64,000 nt of DNA. It comes from Sorex araneus. Lineage: Eukaryota > Chordata > Mammalia > Eulipotyphla > Soricidae. A program made the translations under genes and the position numbers. The notes beneath the pieces were generated by a model. It ran no database searches. It saw only the letters and a list, made by a program, of their open reading frames with translations, and was not told the DNA's origin. The stretch is from assembly GCF_027595985.1 (NCBI RefSeq), contig NC_073302.1:10728966-10792965 (forward strand). Direction: 5' to 3'. This document shows positions 1 through 11,490 of this stretch, one piece after another (position 1 is the first letter of the stretch; every line of letters begins with the position of its first letter).

Positions 1-303
1 AGTCAGAATATCTAAGTGTGCAAAGTTCCATTATTGCTACAGATAACGGTGAAAGGTATGACAACATGTATCTAAACCGAATCTGTCTCTTAATTACAAC
101 ACACTAGCTCTCCTACTCTTCATTTTTTAGCATGTCCTGACATGCTAAGAGACATCACTCCAACATAGTTGAAGGAGGGAATCTTTGCTCTCCTTTGTAT
201 TAAAGGTAAATAGCAGGATGGCAAGTTTTTCTTAGAGACTGAAATGCTCAGAGGCACTGGTGCTACCTCTCTAAATTCTCAAAGGTGAATAATGACAAGT
301 TTT
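1..303. repeat. Segmental-duplication remnant B0, first part
   Basis: This stretch aligns by eye, in the same orientation, with 19524-19820, with a few substitutions per line. At about 303 the alignment stops and jumps to sequence matching 22826 onward, so some 3 kb present in B1 is missing here. No reading frame in it is supported. In B1 the olfactory receptor OR1 lies just to the left, so another receptor copy may lie left of position 1. Confidence 0.75.
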
Positions 304-544
304 TGGATGCCAGATTCCTAATTGTGGCTGGTTTGGTCCAGAGAGAAGAACCACTGAATTCTCACACCGATGCCTCTTTCTTAATGCCATTTACTTTATT
401 TCTTTTAGTTGTTTTCATGAAAAAGGGAGATAATAGAATGAATTTCACTTATTTCAAATCTAATTTGTATTTTATTTATATAGCACAGACTTATAGTGGG
501 GAAAATTTAGTGAACTGACTAATTATACCACATTACGTTTTTAA
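304..544. repeat. Segmental-duplication remnant B0, second part
   Basis: It aligns in direct orientation with about 22826-23060 and inversely with about 60905-61130. Short open frames here are also readable in those copies but are not conserved in length, so I do not call a gene. Confidence 0.7.
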
Positions 545-2350
545 AAATTGAATCTCAGTGAGATACACAGTTACAAAGTTGTCTATGATTCATTGTTACA
601 ATGTTCCATCCCCAGACCTTCACAAGATTACAGGTTCCACCCCGATGTCCCCATCCCTCTCCCCCTCTCCCCTCCCTGCATGCCTCTATGGCAGGCACTT
701 TTCTTCTCTCGTCTGTCTTTTCTTCTCTATTTCCTTTTGGGAATTTTGTTTTGCAATGCAGATATTGAAAGACCATCATTTATGTCCATTTACCTACTTT
801 CGAAGTTTTGATTCTTGTTCAGAGTGATCATTTTCAACAATTATTGTCGTACTGGTCCCTTTTCTATTCTAACTGCCCTTTGTTCCGCCACCCCCTCTTG
901 TGGCAAGCTTCCTACCATTAACCAGTCCTCCTGGCCCCGGTTTGCACCTGCCTTAGATATTAGTCTCATACTACTTTATTTTTTATATTCCACAAATGAA
1001 TGCGGTCCTTCTATATTAGTTCCTCTCTTTCTGACTCAATTTGCAGTATGATATGCTCCATGTCCATCAAGTTATAATCAAATTTCATGACTTCATTTTT
1101 CCTAACCAATTCACAGTATCCCATTATGCAGATGTACCACCATTGTTTCTTTATCCAGTAGTCTTTTTGGGGAATTCTGGTTATTTCCATATTCTGACTG
1201 TTTTCAATAGTGTTGCAATGACCATAGGCGGGCACATGGTGTTTCTATTGTGTGTTTTTGGACCACCGGGATATATTTCCAGACATGGTATTGTTTGGTC
1301 AATTGGAAACTCAATTTCTAGTTTATATGAGTAATGTCCATATTATTTTCCAAAAAGACCAGATCACGTGGCATTCCCGCCAACAATGAAAGAGTCTCTC
1401 TTTCCCCACATCTGCTCCAGCACTAATTGTTCTTGTATCTTATGATGTGTGCCGGTCTCTATGGTGTGAGATGATATCTCACTGTTGTTTTGATTTGCAT
1501 CTTCCTGATAATTATTGATGGAAAGCATTTTTTCATGTTTCTTTAGTCCATTTGATTTTCTTCTTTGAGAAAATTTATGTTCATTTTTACATCCCATGTT
1601 TTGATGTGGTTTGATATCATTTTCTTGTAAAGTATTACTATTGTCTTATATATCTTTCATATTAACCCCTTCTGAGAGGATTTCGTGTATGTAATTTTTC
1701 CCATTCCATGGGCTGTCTTTGTAGTTGGTCACCATTTATTTGAGGGGTAAAGACTTCTTAGCTTAATGTAGTCCCATTTGTTTAGGTTTGCTTCCACTGT
1801 TTGGTAAGTGGTGTTTTATCTTTGAAGATACTTTTATCGTCAATGTTATGGAGGGTTTTGCTATGTTTTCTTTCATGGACCTTATGGGTTCAGGTCTGAT
1901 GTTAAGGTATTTCATTCATTTTCAACTGATTTTTGTGAATGGCGTTATGTAGAGGTCTGAGTTCATTTTTTTCTACATGAAGCTGCCCAGTTTTCCTAGC
2001 ACTACTTATTGAAGAGGATATCCTTGCTCCTTTACCAAAGGTTAAAAGACCATATATTTGAAGGTCTGTATCAAGATATCCAATCTCTCATACATTGGTC
2101 TATGGGTTAGTCTTTATTCCAATACCATGCTATTTGAATTCCTACTGCTTTGCAATACAGTTTGAAGTTGGGGAAGGTGATGCTTCTCATCTTCTTGGTC
2201 CCAAGGATTGTTTCAGCTATTTTTAGGGATTTATTGTTATATATGAATTTTAGAAGTAGTTGGTCTATGTCTTTGAAAAATATTCTGAGTGTTCTTATAG
2301 GGACTGCATTAAATATGTATAATGCTTAAGATAGTACTGCAATTTTGAAA
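545..2350 (-). mobile_element. Old L1 LINE fragment, 3' UTR to ORF2
   Basis: Read on the minus strand this is the 3' UTR and the distal part of ORF2 of a shrew L1. The plus-strand phrases seen at 14050-14400 and 39000-39300 recur here in diverged form (the TCTTTCTGACTC box near 1030, the GGGATATATTTCC box near 1268). No ORF2 frame is open for long. Its 3' part corresponds to 23060-24374 and to the inverse of 59591-60900. The copy at 23544-24083 contains a later L1 that is absent here near 1011-1027, so this copy keeps the empty site. Confidence 0.75.
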
Positions 2351-3089
2351 ATGCTTACGTTTCAGTCTTACAATGATTCAGTACCCATTCCTCCACCAGT
2401 ACCCATTCTCCACCAACAATGTTCCCAGTATCTCTCTCACAACACCCACAACATCCTTCCCCCCACGCCCTGCATCTGTGAAGGCACATTCCTTTTTGCT
2501 ATTTCTCTCCTTTTGGGTGTTGTAGTTTTCAATACAGGTATTAAGTGGTCATTATGTTTGGTCTATAGTCTACTTTCAGCACACATCTCCCATCTAGAGT
2601 GGACCTTCCAAGCATTCTTTACTTGGTGGTCCCACTCTATCTCAGCTGCCTTTCCCCAAAGCATGTGAGCCGACTTCAAAGCCATGAAACAATTCTGCTG
2701 GTACTCGTCTCTACTAACCATTAGTGTTGGTCTCCCGTTATGTTATCTTTAATTCCACAAGCGAGTGCAGTCCTTCTATATATGTCCCTCTCTTTCTGAC
2801 TCATTACACTTAGCATGATACTCTCCATGTTATCCACTTGTATACAAATTTCAAAACTTCATCTTTCTAACTGCTGCATAATATTCCATTGTGTAGATGT
2901 ACCATACTGTCTTTAACCAGTCATCTCTGCTTGGGCACACGGGTTTTTTCCAAGTTCTGATTATTGTAAAAAGGTATGCAATAAACATACAAGTGCAGAT
3001 GTCATTTCTACTAAACTATTTTTTTGCATCTCTGGGATATATTCCCAGAAGTGGTACTGCTGGGTCAAAACGGTGATCAATTTATAATT

Positions 3090-3258
3090 ATTTTTTGCTT
3101 TTTGGGTCACACCCAGCATTGCAGAGAGGTTACTCCTGGCTCATGCACTCAGGAATTACTCCAGGCAGTGCTCAGGGGACCATACGGGATGGTGGGAATC
3201 GAACCCAGGTCGACCTCCTGCAAGGCAACGCCATACCCGCTGTGCTATTGCTCCAGCC
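3090..3258 (-). mobile_element. Shrew tRNA-derived SINE with 12-bp TSD
   Basis: On the minus strand the element has a tRNA-like head with an A-box-like segment (AGCACAGCGGGTATGG, about 3233-3248) and a B-box-like GGTTCGATTCC, then a body ending in an A-rich tail seen as T-rich at 3091-3102. It is flanked by the 12-bp direct repeat CAATTTATAATT at 3078-3089 and 3259-3270. The same insertion with the same TSD sits at 51945-52114, so it predates the M1/M3 duplication. Confidence 0.85.
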
Positions 3259-3903
3259 CAATTTATAATTTTTTGAGAAATGTCCATACTGTTTTCCAAA
3301 AGGACTGAACCAGTCAGCATTCCCAGTAGCAGGGAAGGAGAGTCCCTTTCACCCTGCATCCACACCAACAGCCGTTGCTTTTATCCTTTTGGATTTTTCC
3401 ATTCTCTGTGGTATGATATGATATCTCATTGTTGTTTGGATCTGCCTCTCCCTGATGATTAGTGATGAAGAACACTTTTTTCATGTGTCTTTGGCCTTTG
3501 GGATTTCTTCTTTGAGAAAGTTTCTGTTCATTTTCTGATGGGATTGGATGTTTTCTTCTTGTAGAATTCAACCAGTGCCTTGTATATCCTTGATATCCCT
3601 TATCAGATGGTTATCGATTGAAGAACAATTCCCAGCCTGTAAACTGTCTTTGTATTCTGGTCACTGTTTCTTTTGAGATACAGAAGCTTCTCAGTTTAAG
3701 ATAGTCCCATTTGTTTATCTCTGCTTCCTCTTGCTTGGTCAGTGGCATATCATCTTTGAAGATACGTTTAACTTCAATGTCACGGAGGGTTTTGCTGACC
3801 CTTTCTTCAATGTACCTAATGGATTCTGGTCTGATGTTGAGGTCTTTAATCCATTTTGATCTGACTTTTGTACATGGTGTTAGTTAGAGTCTGAGCCCAT
3901 TTT

Positions 3904-5079
3904 TTTAAATTTTATTTCATAAAATATCTTATTTTAAAAAATAGATTAAAATAAACTATGGAAGGTTACATAGTTTTCAGAGTAATATCAGTTATACAAT
4001 ACTCAAACACCCTTCCCTTCACCAGTGCCCATATTCTATCACCAACCACCCAAGTATACCTCCCGCCCCCTCCTGCCCCCCCAGTCCCCGCCCTTGTAAG
4101 TGATGTTTCACTTCGTTTACTCTTTATCTTGATTACATTCCATGTTTCAACACATAACTCACCATTGTTGCTGGAGTTTCCCCCCCCCCAAAAAAAGACA
4201 GTCCTACTGCCAAGGAAGCATTTGACAATTAGTTTTCCATTGCTGAGAATGTAGAGATATTAAGTCCCGCTGTTTGTTACATAACTTTTCTTTTTTATCC
4301 TCCCCTCCATCCCGTGCCATCGAGTTCATGCCTCCTTAGTAATCCTCATAGTATGATTGACGCCATGCTACCTGACAAAGGGAAAAAAACGGAGAAAGAT
4401 GGTTATTTTCCAACGTCAGCCGGCGTGGGGCTATGGCTTAGTTGATAGTCTAGCACATGTCTGCAAGCAGTTTCTGGAACCAAAAGTAGTGCGCTGGTAT
4501 CAGTCCTGGCTCGAGACTCCACCAGCGTCCCTCTCTTCCATGTACATATTAATTTTTTTCCTTATATCCAGTTCCCACGCCATCATGTTCATGTCTGCTT
4601 AATGGACATCATAATATGGCTGACGCCACGCCGCATTTCTTCCCGAGAAAGGAAGGATATTTCTGCTCCTCGGCCAGAATGGGGTTATGGCTTAGTTCAG
4701 TCTAGAGAGATCGCTACTACTTTGATTGCCTTCAATATTTCAACAAAAAAACTTACTATTCTTCTTAGGATTTCCCCCCCAAAGTCCAACCCATTAAAAG
4801 GAACCATTTCATATTGCTGATGATTAGATGACATTTGGTTTTGGGTTTCTGTATAGAGTCCAGGGAAAATTCTGCCAGAAATTACATCACTGCAAACTTT
4901 TACCATTTTATGGTGCTCACAAGATGGAAAAACCTAGAGAGAGATACCCTTTCCCGCTGTCGCAGTCTGGTGTAAACTCTCAGTTCACATTCTGGAAGTA
5001 TTTCAGTGGGCTGCTGGTGTCCAAAGTAGCTCTTTTGGGCTCCTCCATCATGCTCAAGTGGCAGCAGCAGCAGAAGGGC
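3904..5079 (-). mobile_element. Unclassified ~1.18-kb LINE-mobilised retroposon (copy 1)
   Basis: The block interrupts ORF2 of the surrounding L1 and is bracketed by the direct repeat CTGAGCCCATTTT (3891-3903 and 5080-5092). A T-rich left end implies a minus-strand element with a poly(A)-type tail. Read on the minus strand it starts with a CTG-rich segment and ends in a pyrimidine/purine-rich part. It contains two diverged copies of a unit with the plus-strand phrase GGGGCTATGGCTTAGTT (about 4427 and, diverged, about 4681). No long frame is open; a minus-strand frame at 4900-5097 (65 codons) has a counterpart in copy 2. I do not recognise the family. The matching site in M2 (30031-30043) is empty. 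Confidence 0.7.
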
Positions 5080-5356
5080 CTGAGCCCATTTTTGCATGTA
5101 GCTATTCAGTTTTTCAGCACCACTTATTAAAGTGGCTTTTCTTGTTCCACTTCACATCACTTCCTCCTTATCATAGATTAGATCGTCATATATTGGAGAG
5201 TGTGTGTAAGATTATTCAACCCTGTCCCATTGGTCTGTGGATCTGTCTTTGTTCGAGTACCATGCTGTTTTATTATTACTGCTTTGTAGCAGAGTTTCAA
5301 GTTAGGGAAGGTGATGCCTCCCATCTTCTTTTTTCCCAAGAACTGCTTTAGCTATT

Positions 5357-5944
5357 AGGAAAACCCTCAGCAAAACGGGCATTGAAGGAACTTTCCTCAA
5401 TATAGTCAAATCTATCTACCACAGACCCACGGCAAGTATCATTCTCAATGGGTAAAACATAAAAGCCTTTTCTCTAAGATCGGGCACAAGGCAAGGTTTC
5501 CCACTTTTGTCACTTCCATTCAATATAGTACTGGAAGTCCTGGCCATAGCAGTTAGACAGGAAAAATATATCAAGAGCATACAGATAGGAAAGGAAGAGG
5601 TCAAGTTATCACCATATTCAATGATATGATACTATACTTGGAAAACCCTAAGGACTCTCCAGAAAAGCTCCTAGAAACAATCAGTCAATATAGTAAAGTG
5701 GCAGGCTACAAAATCAACACCGAAAAGTCCATGGCTTCCTTATATACAAATAATGAAAAAGAAGAAAGAGACATTTCAAAAAAATTCCGTTCACAAAAGT
5801 ACCTCAGAAAATCAAGTACCTTGGAATAGGCTTAGCCAAAGAGGTGAAGGATCTATACAAGAAAATAACAAAATACCACTTCAAGAAATAAAAGAGGACA
5901 CTAGGAAATAGAGACACATCCCCTAACCATGGATAGGGAGAATT
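5357..5944 (+). mobile_element. L1 LINE ORF2 fragment, plus strand
   Basis: This is reverse-transcriptase-domain sequence in plus orientation, including residues such as MILYLENPK followed by NTEKSMASLYTNNE (frame at 5626-5829). It matches 56268-56851 in direct orientation. Several stops and frameshifts make it non-functional. Its last 11 bases (5934-5944, TAGGGAGAATT) are the left target-site copy for the RTE insertion that follows. Confidence 0.8.
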
Positions 5945-6228
5945 CACTTCTATCACTTTTCATCCTGTTGATCTTTGATTTGCTCAAGCAGGCACCAGCA
6001 TCGGCAACTATCGCCCAATCCACCTCTTGTCCAACATCTACAAGTTGTTCACTCGAGTCATCCTGAATAGAATAGGCAGAACACTAGACAAAAGACAGCC
6101 ATGCAAGAAAGCCGGATTCCAAAAAGGATTCAGCACGATTGGCCGTATTCACAAAGTGACCAAGCTCATTGAAGTTTCACAAGAGTTCAAGATGCCACTC
6201 AATCGTCCATCAATTATAAGAAAGCCTT
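5945..6228 (+). mobile_element. RTE-clade retrotransposon fragment, 5'-inverted, truncated by an L1 (copy M1)
   Basis: The first ~50 bases are the reverse complement of the shrew-SINE-like 3' tail (TTTGCTCAAGC followed by a GCACC box). The rest (about 5993-6228) reads in plus orientation as RTE reverse transcriptase with GNYRPIHLLSNIYKLFTRV, then LNRIGRTLDKRQPC and KAGFQKGFSTIGRIH. These residues match the RTE-1 family of nematodes as I know it and differ clearly from the L1 motifs nearby. At 6228 the reading is cut by GC-rich L1 5' UTR, whereas M3 continues for about 630 bases more. Confidence 0.8.
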
Positions 6229-6470
6229 CGGGTCCCGCCTCCCGATCCGCTCTCCAACTGCGGCCTGCCCACCCCGGTACCGTCATTGCCACTTGGCCAA
6301 GCCCTCCCGTCCCCTGATTCCCGCCGATCGGGGTCCCAGACCTCCTCCTGCAGCTGCCCCGCCCCGTGTCTTGTGCGTCCCGCCTGGCTGTCTAACAGGA
6401 AGACACTGGGGGCGTGGCCTGTATCTTAGGGGGCGTGGTCTCAAAGTGGGCGTGCCTCCTGTCGGCCTTT
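6229..6470 (+). promoter_or_regulatory. L1 5' UTR / internal promoter, GC-rich
   Basis: This is the only conspicuous GC- and CpG-rich stretch in an AT-rich window. It begins sharply after RTE sequence and precedes L1 ORF1 by about 200 bases, as an L1 5' UTR does. It contains three similar boxes around GGGGGCGTGGCC (near 6408, 6430 and 6447). L1 5' UTRs carry an internal RNA polymerase II promoter; the boxes as factor sites are inference. No other L1 in the window reaches this region. Confidence 0.65.
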
Positions 6471-6681
6471 ATTACCTCAGCATAATAGTTACTGTTTATT
6501 TCATTGAAAATCACTTTAGCCATCTCAAACACTCATGCAAAATATCCATTAGCTTTGTTTGACACTATAAGGCTGTCAGTGAATAAGGGAAGTTTAGCAC
6601 AAACAGAACCCCTCCTTTCCTCAGGAAGAGGGAACAATAATAGATAACTACAAGGTTCCAACTCTATACTTCTGTAACAAT

Positions 6682-7587
6682 ATGAAGAAGCAGCCAAAAT
6701 CCCCTCCACGAAGAGAGGGAGAAGAAAAGATTCCAGAAACATCAACGGGGGCTACTCACATCTACGACCTCTCAGATAAACAATTCAGAGAGGAGATCTG
6801 GAAAAGAGTCGACCTACTCCAAGCAACCATGGAACAGACATCCAATAAATTAAGGGAGGAGATGAATGAAGCACTGCAACGGTCTACCAAGAAAATCCAG
6901 GAAGAAATGAGAGCAGAAATCTCAAACCTACAAACGGAAGTCAAACAAATAAAGGAATGGGTAGATGAATTAAAAATCTCACTAGAGGCACTCAACAGTA
7001 GAATGACTACAGCTGAAGACAGAATCAGCGACCTGGAAGATGAGCTGCAGAAAGCTTATAGACAACAACAAATCATGGCGAAAGACCTCTAAATGGCTAG
7101 AGAGCGAATCAGAGCCCTGGGGGAATGACTTCAAGAGGAACAACATAAGAATCATTGGAGTACCCGAACCACAGGGAAGTAACCCCAATGAAAAAAACAC
7201 AGTCAAAGACATCATTGCTAAGAAATTCCCAGAACTGGAGAGGCAGGCATCCAGATACAAGGAGTCTGAAGAGTACCAGCAAAAAGACACCCGAATAAAA
7301 AGACTCCAAGGCATATCATAGTCAGAATGACAGATGCTATGGATAGAGACACAATTCTGCAAGCAGCAAGGTCAAAAAAGGGAATCACATACAAAGGAGC
7401 ACCCCTCAGAATTACAGCAGACCTGTCAGAGGAAAGCCTCCGAGCCCTAAGACAATGGTGGGACATAGTGAAAAAACTCAACGAAATGAATGCCTCACCA
7501 AGAATACTTTATCCGGCTAAACTCTCACTCAAACTCGAAGGAAACATACACTATTCTCGGATAAACAACAGCTCAGGAACTTCATAG
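6682..7587 (+). pseudogene. L1 ORF1p remnant (RNA-binding chaperone), frameshifted
   Basis: ORF1p is the trimeric nucleic-acid chaperone of L1. The first 136 codons (6682-7092) encode a basic N-terminus and a long heptad-rich coiled coil with many Glu, Lys and Leu residues. A frameshift near 7085 moves the reading to another frame, where NNIRIIGVPEPQG marks the RRM domain. A further stop precedes the C-terminal domain (7327-7587), recognised by LQAARSKKGITYKGAPLRIT and PRILYPAKLSL. At least two breaks make the product truncated. A single uninterrupted version would be about 300 aa, near the normal length. Confidence 0.85.
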
Positions 7588-7673
7588 ACTCAAAACCAAA
7601 CTTGAAAGAAGGTCTAAAGGGGCTTCTGTAAGACAAGGAGGAGCCCCATAAAAACAATAAATACCTCAGAAAT

Positions 7674-10600
7674 ATGACAGAAAATCCGAGCACAATAATC
7701 TCTCTCAATGTCAACGGCCTAAATGCACCAATCAAGAGACACAGAGTGGCAAAATGGATCCGGAAATTAAACCCAATATTCTGCTGCCTGCAAGAAACAC
7801 ACCTGAACAAATAGAGTAAACATAGACTCAAAGTCAAAGGATGGAAAACAATCCTGCAAGCAAACAATTCCCTTAAAAAAGCTGGAGTGGCCATCCTGGT
7901 ATCCAACAACATAGACTTCAGGTTGAAAAAGATTAAAAGGGACAGCGAAGGTCATTTTCTATTTATCAAGGGATATGTACAACAGGAAGAAATCACACTC
8001 TTAAACGTATACACTCCTATCGAACTACCAGTTAAATATTTAAAACAACTCCTAACAGACTTCAAAGAGGACATCACTAACAGCACAATTGTACTCAGAG
8101 ACTTCAATACGGCCTTATCGTCTCTAGATAGATCGACAAGAACAAAACTAAACAAGGAAACACTGACTCTGAAAGAAGAAATTGAAGAGAGAGGCCTAAT
8201 AGACCTCTACAGGGCCTTACACTCCAAAAAGAAAGAATACACATTCTGTTCCAGTGCACATGGAACATTTTCTAAAATAGACCATGTACTGGGCCCCAGA
8301 ACATACCTCAATAGAATCAGAAAAATAGAAATTGTATCAACCAACTTTTCAGAACACGATGGACTGAAGATAGAAGCTAACCACTCACCGACACGGAGAA
8401 CCAAATCAAACAACTGGAAATTAAACAATTCAATGTTGAACATTGGTCAGGAAACAAATCAAGGAAGAAATCAAAAGATACTTAGAAACAAATGAGAATG
8501 AAGACACGAGCTACCAAATCCAATGGGACGCAGCTAAAGCCGTGGTAAGGGGAAAATTTATAGCTCTCCAAGCATTCCTCAGGAAGGAAGAAAGGGCCCA
8601 TATAGATAGCTTGACTTCACAACTCAAGGCCTTAGAAAAGGACCAGAAAAAGAAACCCAAAGGAGAACGAAGGAAAGAAATAATAAAAATTAGAGCAGAA
8701 ATTAACGACATCGAAACCAAAAAAACAATCCGAAAGATCAATGAAACAAAGAGCTGGTTCGTCGAGAAAATAAATAAGATTGATAAACCGCTAACAAGAC
8801 TCACAAAGAAAGAGAGAGAACCCTAATAAATCGAATCAGAAATGAAAAGGGGGACATCATGACAGAAACCAGTGATATACAAAAGATCATGAGAGACTCT
8901 TTGAAGGCGTATATGCCACAAAACAGGAGAACCTAAGAGAAATGGATGAATTCCTTGACTCCTACAATCTCCCAAGACTGAACAAAGAAGACTTGGAATA
9001 CCTGATAGACCCATCAATGTTGAGGAAATTGAAACTGTAATCAAAAATCTCCCCCCCAAAAAAAGCCCAGGACCAGATGGTTTCACTGGTGAATTCTTCC
9101 AAACATTTCAAGAAGACATGTTGCCAGTTCTCCTCAAACTTTTCCAGGAAATTGAAAAAACAGGAACTCTCCCAAACAGTTTTTATGACGCACACATCTC
9201 CCTAATACCAAAAGCAAACAAAGACACCACTAAGAAAGAAAATTACAGACCAATATCCCTGATGAAAACCAATGCGAAGATCCTCAACAAAATATTAACA
9301 AATAGGATCCAACAACTCATCAAAAAGATCATACATTATGACCAAGTGGGATTCGTCCTGGGGATGCAAGGATGGTTTAACATTCAGAAATCAATCAAAA
9401 TAATCCATCATATCAACAAAAGTAAAGATAAAAACCGTATGATCATATCAATAGATGCAAGAAAGCATTTGACAAGATCCAACATACTTTCATGATGAAA
9501 ACCCTCACCAAAATGGGTTTTGGAGGAACTTTCCTCAAGATAGTTGAAGCAATCTACCACAAGCCTATGGCAAGCATTATCATCAACAGGGAAAAACTAA
9601 TGGCCTTTCCTCTAAGATCAGGTACAAGACAAGGATGCCCGCTCTCACCACTTCTCTTCAATATAGTACTGGAAGTACTTGCAATAGCCATTAGACAAGA
9701 AAAATAGATTAAGGGCTTCCAGATAGGAAAGGAAGAAATAAAACTCTCACTATTTGCAGACGATATGATACTATATCTAGAGAAGCCTAAAGCCTCTACT
9801 AAGAAACCGTTAGAAACAATAGTCTTATACAGTAAAGATGCAGGCTACAAAATCAATACCCAAAAATCCATGGCCGTCCTATACACAAACAATGAGGCAG
9901 AGGAAAGGGACATGAATAAAGCAATCCCATTCACAATCGTGCCCCAGAAAATCAAGTACCTCGGAATAAGCTTAACCAAGGAAGTAAAAGACCTCTACAA
10001 AGAAAACTATAAAACGCTACTCCATGAAATAAAAGAGGACATGAGGAAATGAAAACATATACCCTGCTCGTGCATAGGGAGAATCAATGTTGTCAAAATG
10101 GCAATACTCCCCAAGTCATTATACAGATTTAACGCAATCCCTATAAGTATACCCATGACATTCTTCAAAGAAATGGGTCACACAATCCTAAAATTCATAT
10201 GAAACAACAAACGCCCACGGATAGCTAAAACAATTCTTGGGAAAAAGACGATGGGAGGCATCACCCTCCCCAACCTCAAACTTTACTACAAAGCAGTAAC
10301 AATTAAAAAAGCATGGTACTGGAACAAAGGCAGAGCCGTAGACCAATGGAACAGGGTGGAATATCCTTACACACAACCCCAAATGTATGATCATCTAATC
10401 TTTGATAAGGCAGCAAGAGATGTGAAGTGGAGTAAGGAAAGCCTCTTTAACAAATGGTGTTGGCACAACTGGACAACCACATGCAAAAGAATGGGCTTAC
10501 CCTCGACCTGACACCATGCACAAAAGTCAGATCAAAATGCATTAAAGACCTCAACATCAGATCACAAACCATAAGGTACATGGAAGACAAGTTCGGCAAG

Positions 10601-11490
10601 ACTCTCCACGGTATTGAAGATAAAGGTATCTTCAAAGATGACACGGAACTAAGCAATCTAGTAGAAACAGAGATCAACAAATGGGATTACATTAAACTGA
10701 AAAGCTTCTGCACCGCAAAAGATACAGTGACCAGAATACAAAGACTATCTACAGAATGGGAAAGAATATGTACACAATACCCATCAGATAAGGGGTTGAT
10801 ATCAATGGTATGTAAAGCACTGGTTGAACTCTAAAGAAAACATCCAACCCCATCAGAAAATGTGGTGAAGAAATGAAAAGGCAGTTTCCCAAGGAAGAGA
10901 AATGAATGGCCAAAAGGCACATGAAAAGCTGCTCTACATCACTAATTATCAGGGAGATGCAGATCAAAACAACCATGAGATACGACCTCACAGCGAAGAG
11001 AATAGCACACATCCAAAAGAACAAAAGCAACTGCTGTTGGAGAGAATGTGGGGAGAAAGGGACCTTTCTACACTGCTGGTGGGAAAGTCGATTGGTTCAG
11101 GCCTTTTGGAAAACAACATGGACAATTCTCAAAAAATTAGATATTGAGCTCCCATTTGAGCCAGCAATATGACTGATGGGAATATATCCCAGAGAAGAAA
11201 AAAAGTATAGTCGAAATGACATCTGTACTCATATGCTCATTGCAGCACTGTTTACAATAGCCAGAATCTGGTAAAAACCCCAGTGCCCTAGAACAGATGA
11301 CTGGTTGAAGAAACTTTGGTACATCTATGCAATGGAATACTATGCAGCTGTTAGAAAAAAGGAGATCGTGAGTTTTGCATATAAGTGTTTTGGCATGGAA
11401 AGTATCATGCTGAGTGTAATGAGTCAGAAAGAGAGAGAGACAGACATGGAAAGATTGCACTCATCTGTGGAATATAGAATAACAGAGTAG
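7674..11490 (+). pseudogene. L1 ORF2p remnant (endonuclease-reverse transcriptase), broken
   Basis: ORF2p supplies target-site nicking and reverse transcription for LINE movement. The start at 7674 opens with ISLNVNGLNAPIKRHR, the L1 endonuclease signature. A TAG near 7812 stops it, and the frame reopens for KAGVAILVSNNIDFRLKK and the rest of the endonuclease. The reverse-transcriptase part is spread over several frames. Visible pieces are YRPISLM (about 9247), [14 protein letters not shown] (about 9621-9660) and the catalytic [10 protein letters not shown] (about 9750). The C-terminal zinc-knuckle region with KKLWYIYAMEYYAAVRKKE ends at 11490. Many stops and frameshifts rule out function. 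Confidence 0.85.

Larger units (their letters stand above)
2351..5356 (-). mobile_element. L1 LINE, minus strand, interrupted by a SINE and a retroposon
   Basis: A second L1 in the same orientation begins here with its 3' UTR and runs into ORF2. It is broken by a tRNA-derived SINE (3090-3258) and by a 1.18-kb retroposon (3904-5079). It matches 51205-54190 in direct orientation, including both insertions. At about 5356 the sequence switches abruptly to plus-strand L1. In M3 the two flanks of that switch are about 2.1 kb apart (about 54192 and 56268), so a deletion explains the junction. ORF2 is decayed, with many stops. Confidence 0.75.

Noticed and set aside
555-827. Overlapping short open frames on both strands
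   Set aside because: They lie in L1 3' UTR and recur with different lengths in the other module copies; no codon-like conservation.
3232-3258. Possible functional tRNA gene
   Set aside because: A- and B-box-like segments belong to the SINE head; no complete cloverleaf and no anticodon arm can be drawn.
5060-5075. CAG repeat as a coding polyglutamine tract
   Set aside because: Only four to five units, at the edge of the retroposon, in no credible frame.
9118-10052. Open frames with reverse-transcriptase motifs as possible host gene
   Set aside because: They are consecutive pieces of the broken L1 ORF2, not a domesticated gene.
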